The notes under the pieces are model-generated. The model was not told the DNA's origin. It was given only the letters and a program-made list of their open reading frames with translations, and did not search any database. A stretch of 64,000 bases of DNA from Microcella alkaliphila (lineage in GTDB: Bacteria > Actinomycetota > Actinomycetes > Actinomycetales > Microbacteriaceae), in the NCBI RefSeq assembly GCF_004216855.1, contig NZ_SGXT01000011.1, positions 372,001 through 436,000 of the forward strand. The letters are read 5' to 3'. The position numbers were made by a program, and so were the translations under genes. This document shows positions 25,258 through 38,246 of the stretch, in pieces (position 1 is the first letter of the stretch; each line of letters opens with the position of its first letter).

Positions 25258-25611
25258 TCAGTGGAAGCTGTCGCCGCACGCGCAGGAGCCCTGCGCGTTG
25301 GGGTTGTCGATCGTGAAGCCCTGCTTCTGGATCGTGTCTTCGAAGTCGATCGATGCGCCTTCGAGGTACGGCACGCTCATCTTGTCGACGACGACTTCAA
25401 CGCCGCCGAACTCGCGCGTCGCATCGCCGTCCAGCAGTCGTTCGTCGAAGTACAGCTGGTAGATCAGCCCCGAGCATCCCCCGGGCTGAACGGCCAGGCG
25501 CAGCCGCAGGTCGTCACGGCCCTCCTGGTGAAGCAGCGATGCCACCTTTTCGGCGGCCGCGTCGGTGAGCGTGACGCCGTGGGCGGGAGCCGTAGTCGCG
25601 GTGTCGGTCAT
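25258..25611 (-). CDS. erpA: A-type iron-sulfur cluster insertion protein (ErpA/HesB family)
   Basis: A 117-residue A-type carrier that receives Fe-S clusters from a scaffold and passes them to target enzymes. The three conserved cysteines are present: QPGGCSGLIYQLYFD in the middle and the C-terminal GSCACGDSFH (CxC). The start ATG at 25611 follows AGGA at a suitable distance; the frame extends upstream but without conserved sequence. It lies between the oxidase operon and the dipeptidase, in the same direction as both. The 162 bases downstream to ctaC carry the ctaC promoter region. Whether it is ErpA, IscA or SufA in function cannot be told from sequence. Confidence 0.85.
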   Translation of the reverse strand: MTDTATTAPAHGVTLTDAAAEKVASLLHQEGRDDLRLRLAVQPGGCSGLIYQLYFDERLLDGDATREFGGVEVVVDKMSVPYLEGASIDFEDTIQKQGFTIDNPNAQGSCACGDSFH

Positions 25612-25643
25612 GGTGTTCCTCCGAAGCTGTGGGGACTGCACAC

Positions 25644-27071
25644 TCAGTGTACGTCGGTCGCCGGGGCACGCTCGGACAGCCGCGCGAGGAGCACGGCCTC
25701 CGTGAGGATGGCGCGGCGCAGCACGCCCAGGTGCAGCGACTCGTTCGGGCTGTGCGCGCGCGACTCGGGGTCTTCCACACCGGTCACCAGCACGTGTGCG
25801 TCGGGGAACACCTCGGCAAGGTCGGCGATGAACGGGATCGAGCCGCCGACGCCGGTCAACTGCGGCTCGGCACCCCAGGCATCACGCATGGCCTGCAGCG
25901 CCTCATCCGCGCCCCAGCCACTTGTGTCAACGAGGAACGGGTTGCCGAGATCAACCTGGCCGAACTCGAGGTGCGCCCCAAACGGCGCGTGAGCGAGGAG
26001 GTGATCGCGGATCGCCTCGAAAGCCTCGGCCGCGCTCTGACCGGGCGCCACCCGCGCACTGATCTTCACGGAGACGCTCGGCTGCAGCGTGTTGGACGCG
26101 TTCTGCACGCTCGGGGCGTCAATTCCGGTGACCGTGATCGCCGGCTGCGCCCAGACGCGGTGCAGCAGTGCGCCGCGGCCAATCGGAGAGACCCCCTCGA
26201 GCAGGCCCGCCTCGTGGCGGAAGCGCTCGAGGTCGTCGGCAGGCACCTCCTGCTCATGGCTCGTCAGGCCAGCAACGGCGACCGACCCATCCTCGTCGTG
26301 GAGGGTGGCAAGCAGGCGTACGGCAGCGAGCATGGCGTCCGGCGCCGCTCCCCCGAGCATCCCGGAATGCGACGCGTGCGCGAGTGTCGAGATGGTGAGC
26401 GTGAAAGCGGCATTGCCGCGCAGCCCGATCGTGAGCGAGGGGATCTCGGTCGTCCAGTTGTCGCTGTCGGCGACAACGATCACGTCAGCGGCGAGCGTCT
26501 CGCGGTGGGCGTCCAGGAGGGCGCGGAAGGACCGCGAACCGAACTCCTCCTCCCCCTCGATGAAGACGACGATGCCGACGTCGGGATCGCCGACCGTGTC
26601 GATCAGGGCGCGAATCGCGGCAACATGGGCGATCACGCCGGCCTTGTCGTCGGCGGCGCCGCGCCCGTACAGGCGGTCACCGCGCACGGTCGGCTCGAAC
26701 GGCGGCGACTGCCACAGGGCGTCATCGCCCGGGGGCTGCACGTCGTGGTGGGCGTACAGCAGCACCGTCGGCCGGCCGTTCTTCGGCTCGCGCCGGGCGA
26801 GCACCGCGGGCTGCCCGGTGTGGTCGGTGCCGGGAATCGGAGCGCTGACGATGTCGACGCGGTCGAACACGCCGAGCCCCCGGAGCAGCTGGGCGACGGC
26901 CTCGGCGGAGGCGGCAACGTGGGCCGGATCAAAACCGTCCCATGACACCGAGGGGATGCGCACGAGCTCCGATAGCTCGGCGATCGTCTGCGGCATCCGG
27001 TCGCGCACGGCATCGGCGAGTGCGGCGAGGGTCGTGGGGGCGGTCGGGGCGGGCCGGTCGTCACGGGTCAT
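25644..27071 (-). CDS. M20-family dipeptidase/metallopeptidase
   Basis: A 475-residue zinc peptidase of the M20/M25/M40 family. VLLYAHHDVQPPGD has the first metal His and its catalytic Asp. GRGAADDKAG carries the bridging Asp, and FIEGEEEFGSRSF the catalytic Glu pair. The dimerisation domain lies around residues 210-330. The exact dipeptide specificity is not known. The ATG at 27071 is only 6 bases after TAGGGT on the minus strand, which indicates a leaderless transcript and fixes the start. It is divergent from the DUF3043 gene and about 30 bases upstream of erpA. Confidence 0.87.
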   Translation of the reverse strand: MTRDDRPAPTAPTTLAALADAVRDRMPQTIAELSELVRIPSVSWDGFDPAHVAASAEAVAQLLRGLGVFDRVDIVSAPIPGTDHTGQPAVLARREPKNGRPTVLLYAHHDVQPPGDDALWQSPPFEPTVRGDRLYGRGAADDKAGVIAHVAAIRALIDTVGDPDVGIVVFIEGEEEFGSRSFRALLDAHRETLAADVIVVADSDNWTTEIPSLTIGLRGNAAFTLTISTLAHASHSGMLGGAAPDAMLAAVRLLATLHDEDGSVAVAGLTSHEQEVPADDLERFRHEAGLLEGVSPIGRGALLHRVWAQPAITVTGIDAPSVQNASNTLQPSVSVKISARVAPGQSAAEAFEAIRDHLLAHAPFGAHLEFGQVDLGNPFLVDTSGWGADEALQAMRDAWGAEPQLTGVGGSIPFIADLAEVFPDAHVLVTGVEDPESRAHSPNESLHLGVLRRAILTEAVLLARLSERAPATDVH

Positions 27072-27077
27072 GCCGGT

Positions 27078-27083
27078 ACCCTA
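27078..27083 (-). promoter_or_regulatory. -10 box (TAGGGT) for the leaderless dipeptidase gene
   Basis: TAGGGT on the minus strand ends 6 bases before the ATG at 27071, with no ribosome-binding sequence between. Confidence 0.45.
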
Positions 27084-27116
27084 GTGGTCTTGGATTCAAC
27101 GGAAGGACGAGCCGCC

Positions 27117-27722
27117 GTGGCCCGCAGGAACGACGCCAGCAGCATCCCGAGCGCCGCCGAGCAGGCGTCCGCTGACGCCCGTGCCGAGGCGGAGGCAGCA
27201 TCGACCGGCAAGAAGGGTCGCCCGACTCCGACGCGGAAGGAGCGCGAGGCGGCACGCAAGCGCCCGCTCGTTCCTGACGACCGCAAGCGCGCTCGCGTCG
27301 AGAACCGTCAGCGCATGGCCGAGGCGCGCGAGCGTGCCCGCGAGGGGCTCGCCCGCGGCGAGGAGCGCTACCTTCCCCAGCGCGACCGCGGTCCGCAGCG
27401 GCGCTATGTGCGCGACTACGTGGACGCGCGCACGAGCTTCGGCGAGTTCATGATCCCGGTGATGTTCCTCGTGATCATCGCCACGTTCCTGCCGAGCGTT
27501 GACGCGCAGTTCATCGCGATCATTTCGCTGTGGGGCTTCTTCCTCGTCGCGATCATCGACAGCATCCTGCTCGGCTATCTCGTCAAGCGCCGCCTGCGCA
27601 AGAAGTTCGGGGAGGACAAGGTCGAGAAGGGCGTCGGCTGGTACGCCGGCATGCGCGCGCTGCAGCTGCGCGTGCTGCGGCTGCCGAAGCCGCAGGTCAA
27701 GCGCGGCGAGTACCCGGTCTAG
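27117..27722 (+). CDS. DUF3043 membrane protein
   Basis: A 201-residue protein. The first 110 residues are highly charged (Arg, Lys, Glu, Ala) and probably partly disordered or coiled coil, with RPTPTRKEREAARKRPLVP typical of DUF3043. Two transmembrane helices follow (FMIPVMFLVIIATFLPSV and IIDSILLGYLVKRR), with a basic C-terminus. GGAAGGA 9 bases upstream supports the GTG at 27117 rather than the in-frame GTG at 27084. The function is unknown. It converges on pyrD and the two stop codons share CTAG. Confidence 0.82.
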   Translation: MARRNDASSIPSAAEQASADARAEAEAASTGKKGRPTPTRKEREAARKRPLVPDDRKRARVENRQRMAEARERAREGLARGEERYLPQRDRGPQRRYVRDYVDARTSFGEFMIPVMFLVIIATFLPSVDAQFIAIISLWGFFLVAIIDSILLGYLVKRRLRKKFGEDKVEKGVGWYAGMRALQLRVLRLPKPQVKRGEYPV

Positions 27723-28765
27723 CTGGTCGGGCGGGCGGATGCGCGGGCAAGACCGCGCAGGATCTGGCGCGCCCAGCCCGGCCCCCGGTACAGGAAGCCT
27801 GTGTATCCCTGAATGAGCGTGGCGCCCGCCTCGAGCCGCTCGCGCGCGTCGTCGGCGGTCTCGATGCCACCGACCGAGATGACGCAGTAGTCGGCGGGCA
27901 CGGCCGCACGAATGACGCGCAGCACCTCAAGTGAGCGCGCGCGCACCGGGGCGCCGCTGAGACCGCCCGCACCGGCCGCTTCCACACGCTGCGGGTCGCT
28001 GACGAGACCGTCACGGCGAATCGTGGTGTTGGTCGCAATGATGCCGGCGAGACCCTTCGCGACGGCGAGCCGCGCGACGCCCTCGACGGCTTCATCGTCG
28101 AGATCGGGGGCGATCTTCACGAGAACGGGAGTGGTTCCCGCCTCCTCGAGCACGGCATCCATCAGCGGGCCGAGCAGTCCGTCCTCTTGGAGGCCGCGAA
28201 GCCCCGGAGTATTCGGCGACGACACGTTCACCGCCAGGTAGTCGGCGACCGGCGCCATGAGCCGCGCGCTCTGCCGGTAATCATCGATCGCGTCGGCGAC
28301 CTCGACGACACGGGATTTGCCGATGTTGGCACCGATGATGGGACGCTCGCGGCGCGCTCGCTCACGCGCGACACGGCCAGCGGCCGCCGCCGCTCCCCTG
28401 TTGTTGAATCCCATCCGGTTGATCACCGCGCGGTCGGCGATTAGGCGGAACAGTCGCGGCTTCGGGTTTCCGTCCTGCGGGATCGCCGTCACGGTCCCCA
28501 CCTCGACGTGGCCAAAGCCCAGCGCCCAGAGTCCGCGAATCAGCTCGGCGTCTTTGTCGAAGCCGGCCGCCATTCCCCACGGCGATTCGACGTGCAGGCC
28601 CAGCGTGTCAACGGCGAGGGATGCCGGCGGACGGGTTGCGACGCGCACCAGGCGGGTCAGGCCAAGGCGCGGGATGGCGCGGATGACGCTCGCGGCCAGG
28701 TGGTGGGCGCGCTCCGGGTCCATGCGACTGAGGACGGAGCGGAAGAGAACGTCGTACGCGCCCAT
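27719..28765 (-). CDS. pyrD: Dihydroorotate dehydrogenase, quinone type (class 2)
   Basis: A 348-residue membrane-associated flavoenzyme that oxidises dihydroorotate to orotate in pyrimidine synthesis and passes electrons to the quinone pool. The N-terminal helical extension [20 protein letters not shown] marks class 2. NRMGFNNRGAAA, NVSSPNTPGLRGLQ with the catalytic Ser, and the FMN phosphate sites SVGGIETADDA and GYTGFLYRGPG are all present. The ATG overlaps the nrdR stop (TGATG), so translation is coupled. The stop codon overlaps that of DUF3043 on the opposite strand. Confidence 0.93.
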   Translation of the reverse strand: MGAYDVLFRSVLSRMDPERAHHLAASVIRAIPRLGLTRLVRVATRPPASLAVDTLGLHVESPWGMAAGFDKDAELIRGLWALGFGHVEVGTVTAIPQDGNPKPRLFRLIADRAVINRMGFNNRGAAAAAGRVARERARRERPIIGANIGKSRVVEVADAIDDYRQSARLMAPVADYLAVNVSSPNTPGLRGLQEDGLLGPLMDAVLEEAGTTPVLVKIAPDLDDEAVEGVARLAVAKGLAGIIATNTTIRRDGLVSDPQRVEAAGAGGLSGAPVRARSLEVLRVIRAAVPADYCVISVGGIETADDARERLEAGATLIQGYTGFLYRGPGWARQILRGLARASARPTS

Positions 28766-29235
28766 CAGTCGACGTTCGTCGCTCGATCGGCGTCTTCGCT
28801 GCGCAATTGGGCGATCGCCGCCTCGAAGTCGTCGAGGTTGTCGAACGCCTGGTACACGCTTGCAAAGCGCAAGTAGGCGACCTCGTCGAGCTGACGCAAC
28901 TCCGGCAGGATCGCCAGGCCGATGTCGTTGGCGTCGAGCTGGGAGGCACCGGTCGCGCGGAGGTTCTCCTCGACGCGCTGAGCAAGCTGGGCGAGGTCGC
29001 CGTCGGTGACCGGGCGACCCTGGCACGCCTTGCGCACCCCCGCGACGATCTTGTCGCGGGAAAAGGGCTCGGCGACACCCGAGCGCTTGACGACCGACAG
29101 CGACGCAGTCTCGGTGGTGGAGAAGCGGCGACCGCACTCGGGGCACTGCCGGCGGCGGCGAATCGCGAGCCCGTCGTCACTTGTGCGGGAGTCGACGACG
29201 CGGCTGTCGGAGTACCGGCAGAAGGGGCAGTGCAT
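28765..29235 (-). CDS. nrdR: Transcriptional repressor NrdR
   Basis: A 156-residue regulator that senses ATP and dATP and represses ribonucleotide reductase genes. The N-terminal zinc ribbon has [15 protein letters not shown] and [10 protein letters not shown], with four Cys. The ATP-cone domain begins at [20 protein letters not shown]. The C-terminus has the usual [19 protein letters not shown]. No nrd genes or clear NrdR boxes are in the window. It lies between hisD and pyrD and is coupled to pyrD by a one-base overlap. Confidence 0.94.
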   Translation of the reverse strand: MHCPFCRYSDSRVVDSRTSDDGLAIRRRRQCPECGRRFSTTETASLSVVKRSGVAEPFSRDKIVAGVRKACQGRPVTDGDLAQLAQRVEENLRATGASQLDANDIGLAILPELRQLDEVAYLRFASVYQAFDNLDDFEAAIAQLRSEDADRATNVD

Positions 29236-29246
29236 GGTGTGTGAGC

Positions 29247-30572
29247 CTAGTCGAGCGTGGCGTCGGGCCCCGAGAAGCGCGCGGTGATCGCGGCACCGTG
29301 CGCGGGCAGCTCTTCGGCGTGGGCGAGCGACACGACGTCGTCAGCGACGGCGCGCAGGGCACCGCGGGTGTACTCGACCACCTGCTGGGCGCGCAGGAAC
29401 GTGTAGGCGCCGAGTCCCGCCGAGAACCGCGCCTGGCCGCCGGTCGGCAACACGTGGTTCGACCCCGCGGCGTAATCACCCAGGCTTACGGGTGTGTGAG
29501 CGCCGACGAAGATGGCACCCGCGTGGCTGAGCGCGGGGAGCAGTGCGTGCGGATCGGCGACGTGCAGCTCGAGGTGTTCGGGCGCGTAGGCGTCAGAAAA
29601 TCGGCATGCGACGGCCAGGTCGTCGACGATGACGATCGCCGACTGCTGGCCCCGCAGTGCCGTCGTGACCCGGGCAGCGTGCGGGGTCGCGTCCGCGGCG
29701 GCGGGCAGGGCGGCCGCGACCGCGTCGGCGAGCGATGAGCTCGTCGTCACGAGCACGGCGCTCGCCAGCTCATCGTGTTCGGCCTGACTGAGCAGGTCAG
29801 CCACGACGAGGTCGGCCCGCGCCGTCTCGTCGGCGATAATCAGGATCTCGGTGGGGCCGGCCTCCGAGTCGATGCCGACGACGCCGGTGACCGCGCGCTT
29901 GGCGGTCGCCACGAAGAGGTTGCCGGGGCCGGTGATGACCTGAACCGGCTCGAGGCCGAAACCGGGAACGCCGTAGGCGAGTGCGCCGATTGCGCCAGCG
30001 CCGCCCATCGCGTACACCTCGTCGATGCCGAGCAGCGACGCGGCCGCGAGGATCGTGGGATGCACTGAGCCGCCGAACGCTTCCTGCGGCGGGGAGGCGA
30101 GGGCGATCGACGCGACGCCCGCGCCCTGCGCGGCCAGGACGTTCATCACGACGCTCGACGGGTAGACCGCCTTGCCGCCGGGCACATACAGCCCAACGCG
30201 GTCGACGGGGCGCCAGCGTTGAACGATCGTTGCCCCGGGGGCGATCTCGGTGCGTACCTCCGGCGGAACCTGCGCCGCCGTGCCGCGCCGAACGCGCTCG
30301 ATCGCAGTGAGCAGCGCCGAGCGGACGGCGGGGTCGAGGTCCCGCTCGGCGCGCGCGATGTCGTCGGCCGACACTCGGATGCTCGTGGGACGGACCCGAT
30401 CGAAGCGCTCGGCCTGCTCGAGCAGCGCGTCCGCACCGCGCTGACGGACGTCGGCGATGATCGCCTCCACCGCGTCGACGGCGGAGGCAACGCTCGACGC
30501 GGACCGCGGAACGAGGGTCAGCAGCTCGGCGTCCGTGAGGCGACGACCGCGCAGGTCAATGGTTTGGATCAT
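29247..30572 (-). CDS. hisD: Histidinol dehydrogenase
   Basis: A 441-residue zinc enzyme that carries out the last two oxidation steps of histidine synthesis. [58 protein letters not shown] and YAPEHLELH contain the NAD and zinc sites in the right order. The start ATG at 30572 is preceded by GGGGAGCC; upstream sequence in the same frame lacks homology. No other his genes are nearby. It lies upstream of nrdR with 11 bases between. Confidence 0.93.
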   Translation of the reverse strand: MIQTIDLRGRRLTDAELLTLVPRSASSVASAVDAVEAIIADVRQRGADALLEQAERFDRVRPTSIRVSADDIARAERDLDPAVRSALLTAIERVRRGTAAQVPPEVRTEIAPGATIVQRWRPVDRVGLYVPGGKAVYPSSVVMNVLAAQGAGVASIALASPPQEAFGGSVHPTILAAASLLGIDEVYAMGGAGAIGALAYGVPGFGLEPVQVITGPGNLFVATAKRAVTGVVGIDSEAGPTEILIIADETARADLVVADLLSQAEHDELASAVLVTTSSSLADAVAAALPAAADATPHAARVTTALRGQQSAIVIVDDLAVACRFSDAYAPEHLELHVADPHALLPALSHAGAIFVGAHTPVSLGDYAAGSNHVLPTGGQARFSAGLGAYTFLRAQQVVEYTRGALRAVADDVVSLAHAEELPAHGAAITARFSGPDATLD

Positions 30573-30638
30573 GGCTCCCCCATCGTACTGAGCGGCCACC
30601 TCGGGAATACCCGGGCGGCAATACGGTTGACTGACAAC

Positions 30639-31144
30639 GTGGCCACTCCCCAAGCTCCCGATGCATCCGGCTTCGACGCGTTCGCGCAGGCGTTTCGACG
30701 CCACGCGGCGGGGGTGGCGATCATCACTGCCGTGACCCCGGAGGGTCGCCCGGTCGGATTCACCGCCACGTCTCTCGCCTCCCTCGCCGCGAACCCGCCG
30801 CTCGCAACCTTCAACATGGCGCGCACGGCGAGCAGTTGGCCCGCGATTGAGCAGACGGAGCACGTCGCGATTCACATCCTCGGGGAGCGGCAGTTCGGTG
30901 TGGCGCAGATCCTGGCCGGGGACAACGCGAAGCGGTTCGACGGCGACCACTGGGAGCCAGGGCCGCACGGGTTGCCGATTATTCGCGACGTGCCCGCGTG
31001 GATGGTCGGAGGGATCGTCGCCCGCACGCCCGTTGCCGACAACGCCATGATTGCCGTGCAGATCACCGAGGGCGCACTCGGAGCCCCCGACGAGCCGCTG
31101 ACCTACCACGAGCGCGCGTACCGCGCCCTCGGCGCTCCGCTGCG

Positions 31145-31148
<4 letters not shown>
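30639..31148 (+). CDS. Flavin reductase-like FMN-binding protein
   Basis: A 169-residue protein of the flavin reductase-like domain family. FRRHAAGVAIITAVTPEGRP and FTATSLASLAANPPLATFNM form the FMN-binding split barrel. AIHILGERQFGVAQILAGDN and FDGDHWEPGPHGLPII follow. Such proteins reduce flavin for partner monooxygenases or act as pyridoxamine-oxidase-like enzymes; no partner is next to it. The chosen GTG at 30639 gives the family start; a much longer open frame runs upstream antisense to hisD and is ignored. Its stop shares TTAG with the dnaE stop on the opposite strand. Confidence 0.8.
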
Positions 31149-34654
<3,506 letters not shown>

Positions 34655-34732
34655 GGAACCTCCGTCAATGGCGTGGGCGGATGACCAGTTTAGGTCGAGC
34701 CGCGCGCACCGCCCGGCGTGTCGCGAGGGGTG

Positions 34733-35656
34733 TCAGGATGCGCGGAGCACGTCGAGCGCGTGCTGCAGGTCGTCGGGGTACACCGACGCGAATTCGACGC
34801 GCTCGCCGCTTCCCGGATGGGTGATCGCGAGCCGCATCGCGTGTAGCCACTGACGCGTGAGCCCGAGCTTCGCGCTCAGTGTCGGGTCGGCGCCATACAT
34901 CGCGTCGCCCACGCAGGGGTGCCGCTGGGCGGCCATGTGCACACGGATCTGGTGCGTGCGCCCCGTCTCGAGGTGCACCTCGAGGAGCGTTGCGGCCGGG
35001 AACGCTTCGAGCGTGTCGTAGTGGGTGACTGAGGGCTTGCCACCCGCGACGACGGCGAACTTCCACGCCGAGCCGGGATGCCGGCCGATTGGGGCATCGA
35101 TGGTGCCGGAGAACGGGTCGGGGTGCCCCTGCACGACCGCGTGGTAGATCTTTCCGACCTCCCGGTCGTGGAACTGGCGTTTCAGCTCACGGTAGGCGTT
35201 CTCGGACTTCGCGACGACCATGAGCCCGCTCGTGCCGGCATCCAACCGGTGCACGATCCCCGCGCGCTCGGTCGGCCCCGACGTGGCGATGCGGAATCCT
35301 GCCCCCGCGAGCGCACCCAGCACCGTGGGGCCATCCCACCCGACGCTCGGGTGAGCAGCGACCCCGACCGGCTTGTCGATAACGACGAGTTCGTCATCAT
35401 CGTGCACGATGCGCAGGTTCTCGACGGTGACCGGCTGGATGCTCGGCTCTTCTTTCGGCTGCCAGGTGACCTCGAGCCACTGGCCGGCCGACACCCGGTC
35501 GGCCTTGCCGACGGTGCGACCATCGAGGCTCACCCCTGACGCGTCGGCGATCTCAGCGGCCAGCGTGCGGGAGAAACCCAGCAGCTTGGAGAGGGCGACG
35601 TCGACACGCTCGCCGGAACGGCCGTCGGGGACGGGCATCGACCGTGACTCGGTCAC
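34733..35656 (-). CDS. RluA-family 23S rRNA pseudouridine synthase
   Basis: A 307-residue enzyme that converts uridines to pseudouridine in RNA, probably 23S rRNA as for RluD. The N-terminal S4 domain holds [20 protein letters not shown]. The catalytic domain has [35 protein letters not shown] with the catalytic Asp, and [17 protein letters not shown] at 35656 gives a start [12 protein letters not shown] that resembles relatives; ATG at 35638 is an alternative. In related actinobacteria lspA usually separates this gene from divIVA, but here there are only 34 bases between the two genes and no lspA. Confidence 0.86.
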   Translation of the reverse strand: MTESRSMPVPDGRSGERVDVALSKLLGFSRTLAAEIADASGVSLDGRTVGKADRVSAGQWLEVTWQPKEEPSIQPVTVENLRIVHDDDELVVIDKPVGVAAHPSVGWDGPTVLGALAGAGFRIATSGPTERAGIVHRLDAGTSGLMVVAKSENAYRELKRQFHDREVGKIYHAVVQGHPDPFSGTIDAPIGRHPGSAWKFAVVAGGKPSVTHYDTLEAFPAATLLEVHLETGRTHQIRVHMAAQRHPCVGDAMYGADPTLSAKLGLTRQWLHAMRLAITHPGSGERVEFASVYPDDLQHALDVLRAS

Positions 35657-35690
35657 GATGACGCCCGTCCCCGACGGGATGCTGCGGTGC

Positions 35691-36590
35691 TCAGTTGCCG
35701 TAGCCCGGGTACTGCGGGTTCTGCTGACCCGGGTACACGGGAGCCGATCCGGGCGCGGAGCCGGGCGCGGAGCCGGGCTGGCCGAACGCCGGGGCGGAGC
35801 CGGGCTGGCCGTAGGCGGGTGCCGAACCCGGAGCGGAGCCGTACGGCTGCTCGGCGGGCTGCTGGCCCCACGCGGGCTGATCGTCGTGGCCCGCGGGCTG
35901 CTGCTCGACCGACCCGGACGGCGTGCTGCCGCCCTGGGGCTGCGCCGAGCCGTCGAGGTCGGCCAACTGCGACTCGATGTACGAGCGCAGCTGCTGACGG
36001 TATTCACGCTCAAACGTGCGCAGCTGCTCGACCTGCTGCTCGAGGGTGGCCTTCTCGGCGGCGAGCGATTCAACGACGGCGCGCTGCTGACCCTCGGCCT
36101 CGCTGACGAGGCGCTCGGCCTCGGCGCGGCTCTCGGAGAGAACGCGATCGGCTTCCGCCTGGCCCTCGGCGATCAGCTCGTCGCGCTTCGCCATGCCCTC
36201 GCGCACGTGCTCCTCGTGCAGACGGCGGGCAAGCTGCAGCAGGTTGGCCGTGTTGGTCGATTCGATGTCGGCCTGGCTCTGCGTCTCTTCTGCGGCGGGT
36301 GCTGCGGCCACGGGCGCGGCGAGCGTCTCGGGCGCGGCCGGCGCCGATGCGACGGCGGGAGCCGGGGCGGAAGCCGGCGCGGGAGCGGAGGCGGCGCTGC
36401 GCTGCGCCTCGGCGATGCGGGCGTCGGCCGCGACGAGTCGCTGGCGAAGCTCTTCGTTCTCTTGGTTCAGGCGACGCAGCTCGACCACGATCTCGTCGAG
36501 GAAGTCGTCGACCTCGTCCTGGTCGTAGCCTTCCCGGAACTTCGTGGACTGGAAACGCTTGTTGACGACGTCTTCGGGCGTCAGGGCCAT
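35691..36590 (-). CDS. divIVA: DivIVA/Wag31 polar growth protein
   Basis: A 299-residue coiled-coil protein that marks negatively curved membrane at poles and septa and directs wall synthesis. The N-terminal DivIVA domain reads [33 protein letters not shown] first coiled coil covers about 35-65, then an Ala/Pro linker (66-105), then a long coiled coil (about 110-220) starting [14 protein letters not shown]. The C-terminal 75 residues are low complexity, rich in Gly, Ser, Ala, Pro and Gln, with [13 protein letters not shown]-type repeats. GAGGTGA lies 5 bases before the ATG. Upstream, the 125-base gap contains two copies of GTCACA about 10 bases apart and no certain promoter. Confidence 0.9.
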   Translation of the reverse strand: MALTPEDVVNKRFQSTKFREGYDQDEVDDFLDEIVVELRRLNQENEELRQRLVAADARIAEAQRSAASAPAPASAPAPAVASAPAAPETLAAPVAAAPAAEETQSQADIESTNTANLLQLARRLHEEHVREGMAKRDELIAEGQAEADRVLSESRAEAERLVSEAEGQQRAVVESLAAEKATLEQQVEQLRTFEREYRQQLRSYIESQLADLDGSAQPQGGSTPSGSVEQQPAGHDDQPAWGQQPAEQPYGSAPGSAPAYGQPGSAPAFGQPGSAPGSAPGSAPVYPGQQNPQYPGYGN

Positions 36591-36715
36591 GATCGTCACC
36601 TCGAACTTTCTGGAGCAATTGAATAACGGTGGGGTAACGCTAGCAACAGAGCGTCACACCCGTCACATCTGCGACATTCAGCGTACATCCGGCTGGGCGC
36701 CCGGTGAACAGTTTG

Positions 36716-37009
36716 TCAGGGGCGTACGAGATTCATCAGAATCCAGACGACGAACAAGACGATCATGAACGCCAAATCCAGCTGGATACTGCCGAGCCGC
36801 AGCGGCGGAACAACCTTGCGTACCGTGCGAATCGGCGGGTCGGTGATCGTGTAGCTGAGTTCAGCGACGACCACCATGGGACCGCGCGGGCGCCATCCGC
36901 GATTCAACACCTGCACCCAGTCGATGATGAACCGCGCCCACAGCGCGATGAAGACGATCAGGAGCGCGAAGTAGAGAACGCTGAGAACGATCGTGACAAG
37001 CAGTTGCAC
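36716..37009 (-). CDS. YggT family membrane protein
   Basis: A 97-residue protein with two transmembrane segments, at about 5-28 (VTIVLSVLYFALLIVFIALW) and 74-95, joined by a loop containing ELSYTITDPPIRTVRKVVPP, the family signature. Members lie between sepF and divIVA in most Gram-positive dcw regions and are linked to division or osmotic tolerance without a firm biochemical role. The hydrophobic content and position agree with the family. Confidence 0.88.
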   Translation of the reverse strand: MQLLVTIVLSVLYFALLIVFIALWARFIIDWVQVLNRGWRPRGPMVVVAELSYTITDPPIRTVRKVVPPLRLGSIQLDLAFMIVLFVVWILMNLVRP

Positions 37010-37044
37010 GTCTCTAGTGTCTCAGGTGTCGCTGAGAAGCGGTG

Positions 37045-37527
37045 TCAGTCGCGGGCGACGAATGACGCGTCGACGTCGCTGTCAGGCTCGGCCGACTCGC
37101 CGCTGACCGCCACGTGCGCGGGCGACAGCAGGAACACTTTCGCCGTGACGCGCTCGATCTTCCCGTACAGGCCCTGCGAGAGTCCGCTCGCGAAGTCGAC
37201 CAGTCGACGCGCCTCCGACTCGGTCATCTGCGTCAGGTTGATGATGACGGGGATGCCCTCGCGGAAGCTCTCGGCAATGACCGCGGCGTCTTTGTAGTGA
37301 CGGGGGTGGACGGTGAGGATTTCGTTCATGTCGGGGGTTGCCGCGGCGGGACGCGACGAGGCGGCACGGCGCAGCGGGGTCACGGGCGCCTTTTGGGGCG
37401 CGCTGGCGGTCGGAGCGGCGGCGGGCGAGGCGGGCGCCGGCGCCGGGGTCATCGGGGCGTCCTCGTAGCGCGCCTCTTCGTCGGCGAGGCCGAGGTACAC
37501 CATGGTCTTGCGCAGCGGGTTGCTCAT
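37045..37527 (-). CDS. sepF: Cell division protein SepF
   Basis: A 160-residue membrane-associated FtsZ anchor. The N-terminal amphipathic helix [14 protein letters not shown] binds membrane. An Ala/Pro-rich linker follows (about 25-65), then the SepF core with [39 protein letters not shown] and [14 protein letters not shown]. In actinobacteria, which lack FtsA, SepF tethers the Z-ring. It lies between yggS and yggT in the usual order, 33 bases after yggS. Confidence 0.93.
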   Translation of the reverse strand: MSNPLRKTMVYLGLADEEARYEDAPMTPAPAPASPAAAPTASAPQKAPVTPLRRAASSRPAAATPDMNEILTVHPRHYKDAAVIAESFREGIPVIINLTQMTESEARRLVDFASGLSQGLYGKIERVTAKVFLLSPAHVAVSGESAEPDSDVDASFVARD

Positions 37528-37560
37528 GACTGATCCTTCGTCGTCCGTGTGTTCACGAGG

Positions 37561-38241
37561 TTAGGGGGCGAGCGGCCGTTTGCCGGTGATTGCGGTGCCG
37601 ATGCGAAGGTGTGTCGCGCCCTCGGCGATCGCGTCCGGGAAGTCGCCGGACATCCCTGCAGAAATCGCTCGGGCATCCGGAGCGATGCGGCGCACCCGCT
37701 CGGACAGCAGCCGCAACCGCGCGAACGCCGCGCGCGGAACCTCATCGATCGGGGCGACGGCCATAACGCCTGCGAGTCGCAGCGTCGGGCGCTCGAGCAC
37801 GCTCTCGGTCAGCGCTTCCAGCGCGTCGGGCGCCACACCGCCACGGGCGGGATCGTCGGTGAGGTTCACCTCGAGGAACACCTCGCACGGCGTGTCAGCC
37901 TTCGCCAACGCGGAGACCAGCGACGAGCGGTCGACCGAGTGAATGATGCGGGAGTACCCGAGCACGGCGCGCGCCTTGTTCGACTGCAGCTGCCCGACGA
38001 AATGCCACGTCAGAGGTTCGTCGGCGAGCTCCGCGGCCTTCGGGGCCGCGTCCTGGTGCCGGTTCTCGCCGACGTGATGGATGCCGAGGCGAACGAACTG
38101 ACGAATAAGCGACGCGGGGTGGAACTTGGTGACTGCGATCACCGTGACCTCATCGGGGCGACGGTCCGCATCGCGACACGCATCGGCGACGCGACCCAAC
38201 ACGTTCTCGACGCGCTGCGCCAGCTCCCCCGGCGTGTCCAC
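37561..38241 (-). CDS. yggS: YggS-family PLP homeostasis protein
   Basis: A 226-residue single-domain PLP-binding barrel (PLPBP family) that keeps vitamin B6 levels balanced. The PLP lysine K39 lies in IAVTKFHPASLI. LGIHHVGENRHQDAAPK, WHFVGQLQSNKA and ISAGMSGDFPDAI supply the phosphate and cofactor contacts. The GTG start at 38241 is only 5 bases after the ftsZ stop. It is transcribed with ftsZ and sepF, as in most actinobacteria. Confidence 0.9.
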   Translation of the reverse strand: MDTPGELAQRVENVLGRVADACRDADRRPDEVTVIAVTKFHPASLIRQFVRLGIHHVGENRHQDAAPKAAELADEPLTWHFVGQLQSNKARAVLGYSRIIHSVDRSSLVSALAKADTPCEVFLEVNLTDDPARGGVAPDALEALTESVLERPTLRLAGVMAVAPIDEVPRAAFARLRLLSERVRRIAPDARAISAGMSGDFPDAIAEGATHLRIGTAITGKRPLAP

Positions 38242-38246
38242 GGCGA

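Noticed and set aside
36638-36690. Two GTCACA copies upstream of divIVA as an operator
   Set aside because: Only two short copies at roughly 10-base spacing; too little to claim a site.
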